In this document: piece by piece, positions 23,086 to 34,639 of the stretch | How the letters are laid out: the number at the start of each line of letters is the position of its first letter | How positions within the stretch are numbered: position 1 is the stretch's first letter | Assembly: GCF_902686445.1 (NCBI RefSeq) | Contig: NC_062217.1 | Coordinates: 174,099,598 to 174,163,597, forward strand | DNA length: 64,000 nt | Direction of reading: 5' to 3' | DNA from: Sciurus carolinensis | Taxonomy: Eukaryota; Chordata; Mammalia; Rodentia; Sciuridae | Program-made: the position numbers and the translations under genes | Notes under the pieces: generated by a model | Database searches by the model: none | What the model saw: only the letters and a program-made list of their open reading frames with translations | Told to the model about the DNA's origin: nothing

Positions 23086-23890
23086 CACCCTCTGCTGGGG
23101 AGGACGCTGGCCACTGGAGCTGGGGACCCCTTCTGCAGGGTGGCCTCGTCTTAGCTTGCTTGTTTTGCAAAGAGCTGTCTCCAAACTCGATTGCCTTTGC
23201 AGGCACTGCTTCTGTCCTCAGTGTGCTTCGGGGGACACAGTTCTACCCACAGCAGAGCAGGTGCTCTGGCAGACCGTGGTGACAGTGCCACCCTCTGAGT
23301 CTCTCTGCAGGGCTGACGGGTGTCCTGACATGACTCTGGAACAAGGGGCGCTGAGGCCTCTCAGTCTGGTTTGGAGAGCAGCTTGTCACAGACCCTGGGG
23401 ACCTTCCTCGTGCGCAGAGCTCGGAGCAGCATTTGTGTCGAGGGGAAGGTGAGGAGGTGGGGGTCCGTCAGTGTGGACGGCCTGGAGCGTGTGGCCTGCA
23501 GCCCTGCCTGGGCAGGCTGCGTCTCTCACTCCTGCTCCCTCAGGGCTCCTGGCCTCACTTGTCCTTGCCCTGCCCAGGACAGTCCTCTGGGACTGCGTCC
23601 CCTTCTGTGGGGCTGCTGTCGGCTGGAAGGCGTCCATCCATGCTGTGGACTTGCTCTGGCGCTGGAGGAGCCCTGAGGCCATGTTCAGTCCATGCTCAGG
23701 CTTGGGTGTGGGTCTGCGGCTCTGCGTGTCCGGTTCTAAGAGGGCGTGGTGTCAAACAGCTTTCGGTAGCACGTCCTTTGCCCCGCCTCTGTCCTCCATA
23801 CCCACACCCAGGAGCTGCCCGGTTGGCGCGACACTCGTTCATCCGCAGGGAAGCATCATGGTGCTCGACAGTCGGCCGGGCTATAAAGAA
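23086..23890. other. GC-rich unique DNA, no gene seen
   Basis: Open frames up to about 188 codons overlap one another in several frames. No domain was recognised. Confidence 0.4.
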
Positions 23891-23894
23891 ATGG

Positions 23895-24260
23895 ATGTCA
23901 TATTTTGGTCAGAGGTCGGGTGTCTGAAAATCGGCTTTTTCACAAACAGGGCTGACTTTCCTATTAAAACTCAGGGCCAAACATTACCTGATACTATCTT
24001 GTTTGTGTCGCTCTCTCTCCTGAAAGCAAGGCAGTGATTTATTTCCACGTCCTGTGGAAGTGCTTCCTGGAAATGGGACAGCGCTAGGAGGCAGTGCTAG
24101 GAGGCAGCGGGCGGCTCCGAGATAAGAGCCCCGTGGCCCTGTTCCAAGATTTAATACGGTTTTTATCTCTTATTGATGCTGTCAATGCAGCCCGAGGGGC
24201 TTAGGTGCTCCCAACAGTAGGATTAGCTGCTCGGGCAACATTTTGTATTCAGGTGGGGTC
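23895..24260. promoter_or_regulatory. Possible conserved element with GATA motifs
   Basis: This repeat-free island contains GAGATAAGAGCC and, about 40 bp on, TTTTTATCTCTTATTGATG. These are GATA-type sites on opposite strands, and a GTCAATGCAG motif follows. Composition differs from the GC-rich flanks. Motifs are seen; enhancer function is inferred. Confidence 0.3.
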
Positions 24261-27200
24261 GTTTGTGGAAACACTATTCTGTATTTCGAGAACCTCACGC
24301 CCCATCCCCCCACAAGGATAGAGTCACTGACAGCCTCCTCTGTGTCCTAGCGGCCTGCATGCCCACCTTTCCAGAAATGACCCCAGCAGTAATTTCACGT
24401 TACTGTGGCTTACGTGACTGATGTTTGTTCCCCCTTGTCTGTAAGTTCTGCAAAGATGGGCTGTGTGTGGTTTTCTTTTGCTCAGATTTGTGTCTGGTGC
24501 CCAGTGACAGGGGGTGTCTTGGAATTCTGTGACTAAACAAAGAAGGATTCCTGCAGCGTTCCTGCGAGTTCTGTAGTCCTGAGGAATCCTGGTGCTGGCC
24601 ATTTGTTGGCTTTACAGAGCTCCCTGCAGGCTGAGTCCTGTGGAGGACGCTGTGATCTCACTGCCAACAGATACAGGTGATTGCTGGACACACCGAAGAC
24701 TGGTTCCATCTGACTGTAGAGAAATAATGTGGAAAAACACTGTAGTTTTGATTCTTCCAGAGCCTTATTTCCTCTATTCCTAACAGAAGACTCCCCCTCT
24801 TTTTCTTTGCTTCTTTTCTTTTTCTTTCTTTGTTCCTTTTTCTTTCTTTTACAAAAACTAACCTACTAAATGTAGCTTTGTAAAAATTGCTTGTTCAGAA
24901 TTTTACAAGCTACAAAACGTATTATTGCAATCTGTAGTTATATAATAAAGAGGCACGGAACTATGTAACAATTCCCAGTATGAAATAATCATAAAATCCC
25001 ATATTACTTTTCCCCGGCATAGCCTATATTTTTTAATAAACTGTCACTTCTTCTGCACTCTGCAAACACCACATTTCCTTTGCAGCCTGAATTTCCTGCT
25101 TTGTCTCGTCTTGAACATAACAAGCAAGAGCTGCATCTTATCTTCCCCAGCGAATGGCCCTGGGATTTGCAACGATAAACAAGTTCCCTTTTAAGCCTGC
25201 TGGGACTTTCAAGAGCTGTCCAAAGCTGACTGCTCCTGGGGAGGGTGCACAGGTATGGTGACCCCGGTTACAGCGAGTTCGCCCGGTGACTGCCTGTGGG
25301 GCGTGCTGCCTCTTGCGGGAAGCCCCGCCTGCCCGTGCGGGCTTGTGTGTGCCTGTGGTCTGGGACACTCCCCTCCCGGCCCCCTGACCCAGCCTTGTCC
25401 TCTGCTGGGGCTGCCCGCTCTCCAGGACTCAGCGGGCAGTCCGACAGGACGGCCACAACTCCTCATTTCCTCTGCACTGTAGAAAGACAGTTTAGGGGTA
25501 AAAAGGGGCACTAGAGAGGCTTCCTTAGATGCCTGGGTGAGGGAACGAAGCCCTCCTGCGGAAGTCCTCCTGGCCCCTGGGGTCCCCCGGCCTGGTTGTT
25601 CTCCGGGAGCGGGACGAGGCTGCGGACAGCCTGCACAGCAGAGCCGCCGTGGTTTCCACCTGGGGCAGCAGGAGTTTAGGATGGGGAGGGCTCCCCTTAT
25701 CATCTCAGTTTCAGATCTCCGTTCATTCTGGCATTAAAATGCTTGCTTTGCCCCGTGGAGGGATGTTTTCCCGTTAAGAACCTCCTGGTCTGTGTCCTGT
25801 GCAACTCCTGTTAAGCTCCCAAGCTGCGGGCTGGCTCCTGATGGAGGGTGGTGGGGACATTAGTTACAGTCGTGATAGGGGGGCTGCGCCAGGTGGGAGT
25901 CACCTGCTGCTCCGGGTGGGATTAGGGCCCCTGTTGCGGGGACCAACCTGTTCTTCAAGGGAACAGGCAAAGCCCCTCTCCCCACCTTCCCTCCAGCTCT
26001 CTCTGGGTGGGATCAGTACTCCCGGGGGCAAGTGCAGCCAGCCGCAGGCAGGGAGTTGTCTAATGCCAGGGCTCCACTGGGCAGAAGCGGGGGCACAGTT
26101 CCCACGGGGGACAGCAGGCAGGAGAGGCCTGCGGGGGCCGGGGCCTGTGGTCAGGGGGAGGTGCCTTGTCGAACCTCGGGGCCCCAAGAAGATCAGGACG
26201 AGTCCACCTTTCTGAGTGGGAGACAAGTGGAACCCTCTCAGGACACAGGTGACAGAAGCTCTGGTTTTCAAGACGTCCTCACAGTGAACGGTGTTCGTCT
26301 TCGCTTGAGACCGTAGGAGCCCACGAGTGGCAGGAGAAAGTTCTCTCTAAACATGCACCGTTTCAGAGAAAGCCGTCCTGCCCCCTCCCAGGTGGAGGGA
26401 AGGACAGAATCGCCTGGGTCTTGTGGTTATTGGTTTCCTGAACCGCTGCTGAACCCTGTGGCTGGCCCCGGCTGGTGGCACGTGGGGCGGGCAGGGGTGG
26501 ACTGTCCGGGCACCTGGTGATTGGGTGCTTCGAACGTGGAAACTGAAACAAGGTCACAGATGAAGCCTGGGCTTCGGTTCTGAGAGATCGGACCCCTCTG
26601 TGCAGCTCCTTGGGGAGTGTGGTGCCCACCACGTTCCGGTCCTCCCGGGAGCAGGCCTTGCTTTAAGCAGCTGCATGTCAGGGAGCTCTGCACGCCGGTC
26701 CCTCCGGGAAGAGGGGAGTCCTCCTGGCCGTGTTGTCCAGGCAGAATCCGTGCAGTGTGTCCCCAGTCCTCAGGCAGCAGCCTTGCGGTCACGTCTGTGG
26801 ACCAGGCAGTGCGCCCCACTGGGCTGAGTGCTGTGTCTGTTTGGCATTCAGAGTGCCCCACGATGTCTGTTAAACAGATGAACCGCGTACTTTGACCATG
26901 TTGGTAAACACACCGATTACTGGCTACTTAGGAGTAGCGTCCGGAGCCCCTGCCATGGCAGACAGACGCTAAGCTTCCTCCCGGGGCAGCCAGAGTCGTG
27001 CGGTCGTTGGGCGTCTTCCCACAGATGTGGCGGCACGTGCAGACCGTGTGTACGTGTACACATAGGCTAATGGAAACACGAACAGGTGCGTCCTGTTCTA
27101 CCCGCTCCCTTGAAATGATTCTGCAGCACTTGGGGATCTACCCCATCTAGCCAGAGGCTCCCTGGAATCACGGCAAACAGATGCACCACAGTGTGAAGGA

Positions 27201-27495
27201 GTCCCCTCTTGGGGTCTTAGTCAGTGGCCGTTTCAAACTCGGGTGCTGTCACACAGTGGCCCATACGTCTGGGGACCTGCTGGCACGTGCTTCATTGATA
27301 CTCAGTGCTAGAGTCGCATCCCTGGGTCGGGGCCAGGTGCACGTGGAAGGCGATGTGTTGCTGAAGCGCCTGCAGAGAAGGTCCTGGCACAAGGGTGCGG
27401 TCCCATGTCCACGCGCGGCCCCAGAGGGCCCTCCCAGCTCTCGGCCAGCAGGGCCCGGTCACCATGGCCTTACAGAGGGTCCACAGAATCTTTGG
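24261..27495. other. Mixed unique DNA, no supported gene
   Basis: A (TTTC)n patch lies near 24805-24850. The part from 24860 to 25190 is AT-rich and repeat-free. From 25200 to 27490 it is GC-rich with chance open frames, including 164 codons on the minus strand at 25209-25703. No exon was recognised. Confidence 0.4.
24805..24850 (+). repeat. (TTTC)n simple repeat
   Basis: Imperfect CTTTCTTT units over about 45 bp. Confidence 0.8.
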
Positions 27496-27499
27496 TGGG

Positions 27500-27712
27500 T
27501 TCTTTTGCTTTTGATACTGGGAGCTTAACTCAGAGTGGACCGCTTGGCCACCGAGCCACATCCCAGTCCTTTTCATTTCTTAACTTTGAGACGGGGTGTC
27601 ACTAAGTTGCTGAGGGCCTTGCTAAGTTTCTGCGGCTGGCCTGGAGTTTGGGTTCCTGCACCTCAGCCTCCCACGCCATCGGATAACAGGCGCGTGCCAC
27701 TGATCCCAGCTA
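27500..27712 (-). mobile_element. Sciurid B1/ID-type SINE, minus strand
   Basis: 'tgatactgggagcttaactcagagtgg', 'gagccacatcccagtcctttt', 'gacggggtgtcactaagttgctgagg' and 'ctcagcctcccacgccatcgg' are the expected successive blocks of the reverse-complemented squirrel SINE. Older than the copy at 36498 by its mismatches. Confidence 0.85.
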
Positions 27713-28239
27713 TCTGGTGGTTTTGATGATACTCTGAAAAATGAGACACAAAAGGTTTCTCTTTAGAAATTCAAATTGCTTCCAACTAATAGTGTTTTAT
27801 ATGCCTTATAGGGCATCTCAAGGGAAAAAACAGGAAACTCCCGTGGCTTCTGAGTGGCACATGGTAGACATTCACTAAGTGACATCTTTTCCTTTCTCAA
27901 GGAAAATTCTTTGTCGCCATTTTCCAGAAAAGAAGAATCTGGTTGGGGGATATCGGGGTGGGTATGGGACGGGGCTGAACCCTGCGAAGTCCCTCCTTGG
28001 TAGGAATGCCAAGTCCTCAGGTCAGGTAACGTCTGCACATTTGCAAATGGACAGCCAACACCCAGAAAGCCAGGTGCTTTTCTCATGGCCGCACTTTGCC
28101 AGCAGCAGAGCTGGTTCAGACCCGAAACCTTTGCGTCTTATCTAGCGGTCAGGTGAGGCAACCCTGGAACTCCGTGGAGCAGCACCGTCTTCCTGAAGTG
28201 TGGGCTTTCTGGTAAAAGGTCTGGAAGCATTTTCTTCCT

Positions 28240-28316
28240 GCACACATGTGTAGGCATGACGGAAGTGTGCATGTACACATGTATGTGTCTGTACATGCCC
28301 TGTGTGTGTGTGTTTA
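28240..28316 (+). repeat. (TG)n-rich patch
   Basis: Alternating TG/CA sequence with CACACATGTGTAGG, GTACACATGTATGTG and a pure TGTGTGTGTGTG run at the end. Confidence 0.75.
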
Positions 28317-28369
28317 CAGTCACCGAGTCATCAGCCAACCCCGTGGGAGCTGTGGACATGTGCAGAAGT

Positions 28370-28775
28370 TTCGGGGAGTTGTGGACAACGTGTGCAAAAG
28401 TTTCATTTAAACCTCTTACACGTCTCTACTGAGTGTCCAGCCAGAGGTTTCCATGCTATTTTCAAAGTATTCAAGTTAGGAAATGAAACTGGAAGGAAGT
28501 CTTGCACATGCCCAATGCATTATTAATAAAGCAGAGAAAAACTAAAAAGCAATAAGATCTTTGGAAAAGTAATTTTAACTTTGATGTGGCCACATAGATT
28601 TTAGAGGGGAAATAGGGTCATTTTATACCACGTTCCCTGAGCCTTCAAATGAGGCAGAGAGATGTATAATGAAGCCCAAAGGAAATAATTCTGACAGGCG
28701 CAAACCTGAATCTCTTCCTGAAGAATAAAGTATTTGGTAAAATATTTTCCTTGCGAGTGTTCACAGCAGTGTGGG
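28370..28775. promoter_or_regulatory. Possible conserved noncoding element
   Basis: An AT-rich, repeat-free block with no good open frame lies between GC-rich segments. It contains CATTATTAATAAAG, AAGTAATTTTAACTTTG and AAGGAAATAATTCTGAC. The pattern resembles deeply conserved regulatory DNA. No alignment could be made, so this is inference. Confidence 0.35.
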
Positions 28776-29054
28776 GAATTCTTGAATGACAGCTTGGAGT
28801 CATGCCCTCGCTGAAGTGCAGGTTGGAGGGGCTGGGTCGCGGTGGCCTGGGGCAGCTTCCACCTCAGGAGGAGGGAGACTGTCTTGCCTTCAAATCTGAG
28901 CTGCCTTCAGTGCGGGGCTGGGATCTGCTCCTTGCAGGCTCCCCAAGAGGCTTGGCTTTTGAATCGCCCACGTTTGTAAGACAATTAGTGGTTTCTTCAC
29001 TGAATGTAGCTCTTGCGGCACATCCTGTGCTGCCTACGCTAAGGCATGCATTTC
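28776..29054. other. Unique DNA, no gene seen
   Basis: An 87-codon open frame (28802-29065) has no recognised motif. Confidence 0.35.
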
Positions 29055-29435
29055 CTGTTCACTAGGACTGACTGCAAACCAGGTGGCTTAAGACATCTAT
29101 CTGCGAGAGACGTTTATTCTGCAGAATTCCAAGGTCAAGGTGCAGGAGGCTGTGTCCCAACTAGGGCCCAAGGGACACTGTGTCCTTGTCTCTTCCTGCT
29201 GTGGTGGCTCCTGGGCTCCCCGACCTGCAGTACCATCACTCCCATCTCTACTTCAGTCTGCAGTGGCCTGTTCCCTGCAGGCCTGTTCCTTTTCTTCCAC
29301 CCTAACCTAATGTGACCCCATATAACCAATTCCATCTGCAATGATCTATTACCAAAGGAGGTCACATTCTGACATTCTAGGTGGACATGAATTCAATCCA
29401 TTATGGTGACACTATTCAATCCATTATAGCAAATA
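29055..29435 (-). mobile_element. MLT1-type MaLR LTR, minus strand
   Basis: It contains 'aaaccaggtggcttaagacatctatctgcgagagacgtttattctgcagaattccaaggtcaaggtg' and later 'taacctaatgtgaccccatataaccaattcc' and 'caaaggaggtcacattctgac'. This is the reverse-complement layout of an MLT1/MST LTR. A duplicated 'attcaatccattat' lies at the right end. Confidence 0.75.
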
Positions 29436-29704
29436 AATACAATGTTGAGCTCAGAGGCTGATAAACTTGGAACAATATTTTTATTCCTTGAAATTAGGAA
29501 ATTTTGATGTCATGAATGAGGACACCTATTGCCTAATTGTGGAACTGCAGCCTAGCTCCAGTAGACATTGCAAATGTGTGGCAAACAGACGTTAGCCAGT
29601 GCTGGAGTTGCAATGGCCAGTTTCTCTGATCCTTAGGGGCACCCATGACTTATGCCACTGAAGATAATACTAAGCAGGGCCTTGACACTGACCTTGTGTT
29701 GATT

Positions 29705-29805
29705 CTTTGTGCTTTTTCCTTTTTTGCAGTGCTGGGGATGGACCTCAGGCCCTTACACATGCTAGGCAAAAACTCTACCACTTAGTTGTCCTTCAGCCCA
29801 GCTAA
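29705..29805 (-). mobile_element. ID/B1-type SINE fragment, minus strand
   Basis: After a T-rich leader come 'gtgctggggatggacctcaggccc', 'cacatgctaggcaaaaactctacca' and 'ttcagcccagc'. This is the reverse complement of the ID body ('gctggggatgtagctcagtgg...tagcatg'). Confidence 0.75.
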
Positions 29806-30925
29806 TCCTCTCTTCATTGTATGCATTTGAGTGCTTTTAATGAGCTTCCTGTGTAGCCCACCTGAGCTCAATTCTGCTGTTGAATCCATGCAGGAATGCA
29901 TTTCCAACATCCTTGGGTGTGGGTGCTCTTGTTTTTAGAGTGTGCAGAGTGGTCCCCACCATCCTTGGCACAGAATGATTGAGGGTGGCTGACCTTTGGC
30001 ATCTGGCCTGAATGCCTAGTGAGACCCTGCAATGCTGTGTTGAGCCTACTCCTAGGACAGCCACAGGGAGGGTCCCCCTTGCTTTCAGGATTGCAGGTGA
30101 GATGTATGCCTTAGTATTATTGACTATTAGATTTTAATCCTCAAAAACCAGAGTTGAGGTTTTTTTTTTTTTTTTTTCTGTTTCACTTCCATCTTCTCAA
30201 TATTATGTAGTTGTCTTCATAACCAGCTGTCATGCGGTTCTTCCATGAGCTACTTTGTCCTTGTGGGCTGCCCCTTTGGAATTCCTCTACCCCCATTTTC
30301 TGGGTTTGGGCAGGAACAGGGAAAGCAGCAAGCATTTGATCTGCGTGTCTAGCCAGAGGTCCCCCAGACCCGGGAGCTGTGAGTTCCTCAGTCAGGAGAG
30401 GTTGGCGAGCCAGCCGGGAGGAGCGCCCGCAGGCAGGGCTGACTGACGCGTGAGCTCCAAGGACCTCAGGGAAGAGCCACAGGGGGCTGATGTTACCCAC
30501 AGCACAGTCCACAGGGCGAAATGATAGGTATCTTCTTTCCTTGTAGAGAACCTCAGGACATGTGGCCCTCAGGCCACGAGTTAGAGTTCAAATGATCCTC
30601 CTGCACCTACTTCCTTGAACCCAGTGAAACCCTGTGCCAGGGAGTGGCGCTGAGGGACAGGTTTTCAGCGGAGTCTGCTTCATTTCTGGATCGGCGCAGC
30701 CTGTGGACTTCGCAGGAGGCAGCATTCTGAGCTGATTCTCTCACCATTCGTTGTAGGTTTTGAGATTCAAGTCTGCACATTTCCCCTGCCTCTGTGTATT
30801 TCCATGTGTCTTTCTTCACTTGGGGGAGTTTTCTCACCCCGTTGCTTCCAGGCGAGATTCTGTTCTCCGTGAGATCAGCAGGAGCCCCTCCCTCCTGTCC
30901 TCCTCTGTCGCTTAGACTCATTCTG
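29806..30925. other. Unique DNA, no gene seen
   Basis: It includes an 18-base T run at 30160-30177, perhaps the reverse of a retroposon tail. No exon was recognised. Confidence 0.35.
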
Positions 30926-31110
30926 ACCTTAATGCGTTGCTTCGACTGTCACATCGTAGAGCACGAAGGGGCTCTTTCTAATTACTGCTTTACAGCTTTA
31001 TGGGTAATACGTATGAATTTAGCAAGGCCCATGGGTGAACAGCCTTCATTGTTTGTGTGAACTCTGTCTGATGATGAGCCCAATTAATGCCAGAGTCCAT
31101 AAAAGAGCTG
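30926..31110. promoter_or_regulatory. Possible conserved noncoding element
   Basis: This repeat-free block has TTTCTAATTACTGC and AGCTTTATGGGTAATACG (homeodomain-like cores) and CATTGTTTGTG (SOX-like). It follows GC-rich DNA. The regulatory reading is inferred from composition and motifs only. Confidence 0.3.
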
Positions 31111-31639
31111 TGGGTGCTTCCTGAAACTTGGAGAAGGTGTGAGTCCCCTTGAGTCCTGGGTTGTCATGGTTACTGCTTGGTAACACTTCATTAGCAATTC
31201 CCAGCCCTTCCTTTTCTTGCCAGGGTAGTAATCCACAGATCTGAGGGTCTCAGCATGTCCTATGTGTCCTTCATTTTCACCCTATTGATTGCCTGACCCT
31301 TGCCAGGAGGTTAGATTCTGGGACACAGGGACATGGCCAACTGCATAATCCTGGGGACATCTTGGGGAAGGTAGAGGTCAGACTGCATAGGTTAATGACA
31401 GTACTTGGGGAGATGGCCGGGAGCCCACATACCAGATCTGATCGTAAGAGGGAGGCAGGACTGGTGGATAGAGGTCCTGGTCTCAGGAGCAGCTGCCAAG
31501 CCCGAGTCCAGGGGCCCCTGGAGTCGGCATTTCTGTGGTTTGTATTTCCTGGTTGGAGTCCTCACCTAGGACAGCAGCCCTCTGCCTGAAGGTCAGAAAA
31601 ATGCAGGGCCACTGTGTAGGCACAAAGCTGAGCAGGACA
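31111..31639. other. Unique DNA, nothing recognised
   Basis: No exon, repeat or RNA gene was recognised. Confidence 0.35.
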
Positions 31640-31810
31640 GGGCCTGGGCCGGGACCAGCGTTCTGGGTTGGGGTCCTGGCTCCAGCCTGCAACCACCTGG
31701 AGGCCTTGAGCCCGCCCCACAGCCTCCCCTCAGTCTGCTCATCTGGAAAACAGACGAGCAGCGGCGACATTGCCTGTGTGCTGGTTGTGAAGGAAACGAG
31801 CCCGCGTGCT
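31640..31810 (+). mobile_element. MIR-like SINE, plus strand
   Basis: 'ttctgggttggggtcctggctccagcctgcaac' and 'cctcagtctgctcatctggaaaacag' match the MIR tRNA-related and core segments. Diverged and GC-rich. Confidence 0.55.
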
Positions 31811-33420
31811 GCGTGGACAGAGCGTCTAGCTGGAGGCCGACCCTTGCCTGTGGCTTTAGTACCAGGCCTTGCGTCTGCACCGCAGGTCTGGACCCCCGAC
31901 CAAGGCGATGGGCCACCCTCTTCTGGGAGGGGATAGTGGTGCGTCCTGGCCTCTTCCTCTGAGGGGCCGTGGAGGTCCCTGAGGAGGCTCGGCAGAGCTT
32001 CGGGGTCACTGGGAGGCTATGCCGCATGGAGGGTGGCTGCTCCTGCTTGGCATCTGATGTTCCTGGGGTTTCTCAGTGGCTGTCCCACGGCTGTCTGGAA
32101 GGGAGTCCAGGGGCAGGGGAGCCGTGCCTGAGATGGATGTGCTGCTGGACACCATGGCAGAGCCATTTGTCCTGGGCACCCCGTGGGGAGGACCGTGCCC
32201 CCAGGGCAGAGCCAGGGAGCAGCTGGGTGCATGGGAGCCTGTGGGCACAGTGGTGGAGGAGGGCTGCCGCCTGCCCTGACCTCGGGCCTCCCGGGGACCC
32301 CAGGGAGTGCCTGGCTGGCTGCCATGGAGGGAAGGGGAGGGAGGGCCGCTGATCTGCAGCGGAGATGAAGGGCGAGGAGGGGGCAGCAAGCCGTGCTGGG
32401 AGCCCAGCTCCACACCAGGCAGGCCAGGCCTCGCGCACGTGATGGCGCCGACGTGACGGTCACTGTGCGGCCGCGGCTGTCCTCTCCACCCTCATGCTGT
32501 GCTGAGGCACAGTCCTCCTGTCCCAGGTCAGGAGAGCCCACAAGCCCACAGCCAGGCAGGCCAGCCTCGCCTCCGCGGGCGCTTTGAGGGTCCGGGCGTT
32601 GCGGCCTCGGGCAGGCGCAGGGCTGCCAGGCCGGGGACGTTGCCTGGACTGAGGCGAGGCCTGGCAGGGAGTCTGGGGAGAAGTGGGCTCCACTCAGCAC
32701 GCAGCCCAGCCCAGGCGTGCTTGGTCGCGAGCTGCTGAAGCACTGCGCTGGGGTGTTAGGGAGATGGCCCCATCTGCCCTCCCGGGAGGGCACTCCCCCG
32801 GGAATCGAGGACGCACGCCTCGGGTTGCTTCGCTCACACCGGCTAGGAGCCTTAGGCCTGGACGTTTCCAGTCCTGCAAGCCTCAGGTTCTTCCAAGTCC
32901 ACGCCGTCCACAGAGCCAGGAGACGCCGGAGGCCCCTCCAGCTTAAATGAATTAAAACTGAACAAAACTGAAGGTCCAGTTTCCCAACTGTGCTGGTCAC
33001 TTCTCAGGTGCTCAAAAGCCCCTGTGGCACGTTCGATGGCACTGGCATGGGACGTGTCTGCCTCTGAAGGAGGTCCTGCAGGCGGTGACAGACTCGATAT
33101 TCAGTTCGTCTGAAGTGCGTCAGTGGCTTTTCAAGGACGTCTCTGTTCTCAGGGAAAGCAGGAATTTTAAGTAGACTGACCGAGCAGTCTGGGCCTAAGG
33201 ACCCTGATCACACTGGGTGTCCGTCGTCTTTCTGACCCCAGGGGCCTGGGGCCTGGCTCTGGGCACTAGCTAGCCTCTGACCCAGGCTCATCTTTACCTC
33301 CAGGCGGAGGCCTGGGGAGGAGTCTGCAGACAGGAGAGGGATGTGAAATTGTGTTTTAAATGGGTTAAAAATGCAATTCAACACTGATTTTTAAAAGAGT
33401 GTTTCTGTTTCCCTAAAACT
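31811..33420. other. GC-rich DNA with chance open frames
   Basis: A 327-codon minus-strand frame (32017-33000) and several plus-strand frames overlap here. The translated text is low-complexity Pro/Ser/Arg/Ala with no domain, and stop codons are rare simply because of GC content. I do not call a gene. Confidence 0.45.
32430..32660. promoter_or_regulatory. CpG-rich patch, possible orphan CpG island
   Basis: CG dinucleotides are locally dense (GATGGCGCCGACGTGACGGT, TGCGGCCGCGGCTG, CCGCGGGCGC), unlike most of the window. There is a CRE-like GACGTGAC. No adjoining exon was recognised. A short island or a GC-biased patch are both possible. Confidence 0.4.
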
Positions 33421-33910
33421 GATGTATTAGTTTCCTGCAGCTGCTGTAACTTGGTAGCCTAAAACAACAGCTATTTATTCTCTTACAGCTCCGGAGGTCA
33501 GAAGTCTGAAATTGTCCTCACTGAGCCAAAATGAGTCTGCCGCAGGGCCAGCTCCCTCCAGAGGCTCCAGGGGCTCCAGGGGCTCCCTTGCCCTGACCTT
33601 GCCCAGGTCTGGAGCTGCGCTCCTCACCTGCTGGCTCCTGGTCCCCCCGCCCCTTGAAAGCCAGCAGTGTAGCGTCTTGCCTGGTCTCACACGGTCTTCC
33701 TCTTTGGTCTCGTTTGCACGTCCTTCTGCCTTCCTCTTTTAGGGAGGCCGTTACTGTATTTAGGGCCCACTTGTATAATCCAGCACAACTTTCCATTTTA
33801 AGATCCTTAACGTAGGTTCATCTGCAAAGCTTCTTTTGCCACATAAGAAAATATTCTCAGGTTCCAGGGACAAGGACCTGGTCAATATTGGGGTCACTGG
33901 TTCTAGAAAG
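33421..33910 (-). mobile_element. MLT1-type MaLR LTR, minus strand
   Basis: Nearly the full reverse-complement layout is present. It runs 'gtattagtttcctgcagctgctgtaac', 'ctaaaacaacagctatttattctcttacagctccggaggtcagaagtctg', 'tatttagggccc', 'catctgcaaagcttcttttgccacataagaaaatattctcaggttccaggga'. It is diverged, with no clear duplication at its ends. Confidence 0.85.
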
Positions 33911-34370
33911 AGCTCCCTGGAGACTAAGGGCGCTAATGCCACAGCACAGACTCCTGACCTCGGCTCAAAGCAGCCATGCCCACCCACCATGGGGCGTGGG
34001 GTCCACCCAGGTTGACCGGCCTTCACTGGGCTCGCTCGTGTCTGTGGTCGGCTGGTGGTGGACTGGTCAGGGTGGCCTCTGCTGGGATAACCTTTATCCT
34101 CTATTGTATCACACGCCTCTCCACCCGTCCCTGGACCCTGGGCTCCCGTGACCCTGTCTGCCTTGGCCGCTGCAGAGGCAAGAAAGGAAGTGGAAACACT
34201 TCAGCACTTTGCAAGCTTCTTGGTACCAGCTTTACTGCCGTCTCACTGGTCAAGTTGTCCCAGTGGCCAAGAATCGGGACCAGAGGAGACTGCAGACTTC
34301 GAAGGCAGAAGGGAGGGAGGGCCTGGGTGGGCGGTTCATCAGATCAGCTCCAGGAGACATCGGAGTCTGG
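33911..34370. other. Unique DNA, nothing recognised
   Basis: Only chance open frames; no recognised element. Confidence 0.35.
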
Positions 34371-34575
34371 GTCATGACTCAGGGTTCTGCTTCTGTTGCT
34401 TGCTGTGTGACCGCAGGGGAGTTACCTGTCCTCTCTGAGTCTTTGCTTCATCATGTGTTAAGTGAAATACTAAGTATTTCGGAGGTGTTTGTGGGTGCAG
34501 TGAAATAATGCATTCAGGATACTCGGCAAAATGCTGGGGACATGATTAAAACCAATAAATATTAGCTCCTAATTG
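34371..34575 (+). mobile_element. MIR SINE, plus strand
   Basis: 'cttgctgtgtgaccgcaggggagttacctgtcctctctgagtctttgcttcatc', 'ggtgcagtgaaataatgcattcagg' and 'aaccaataaatattagctcc' follow the MIR consensus from core to 3' end. Confidence 0.85.
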
Positions 34576-34639
34576 CATCTCTAGATAAGTGTTATAATAA
34601 CAATAATAATAGTAGCAATTATTGTTTTTATTTGTTACC

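Noticed and set aside
22880..23452. 190-codon frame on the plus strand
   Set aside because: It begins within an antisense MLT1 LTR and its duplicated segment. No protein family is matched.
32017..33000. 327-codon open frame on the minus strand
   Set aside because: Low-complexity Pro/Ser/Ala/Arg text in GC-rich DNA. Several other frames are open over the same bases, and there is no domain and no splice context.
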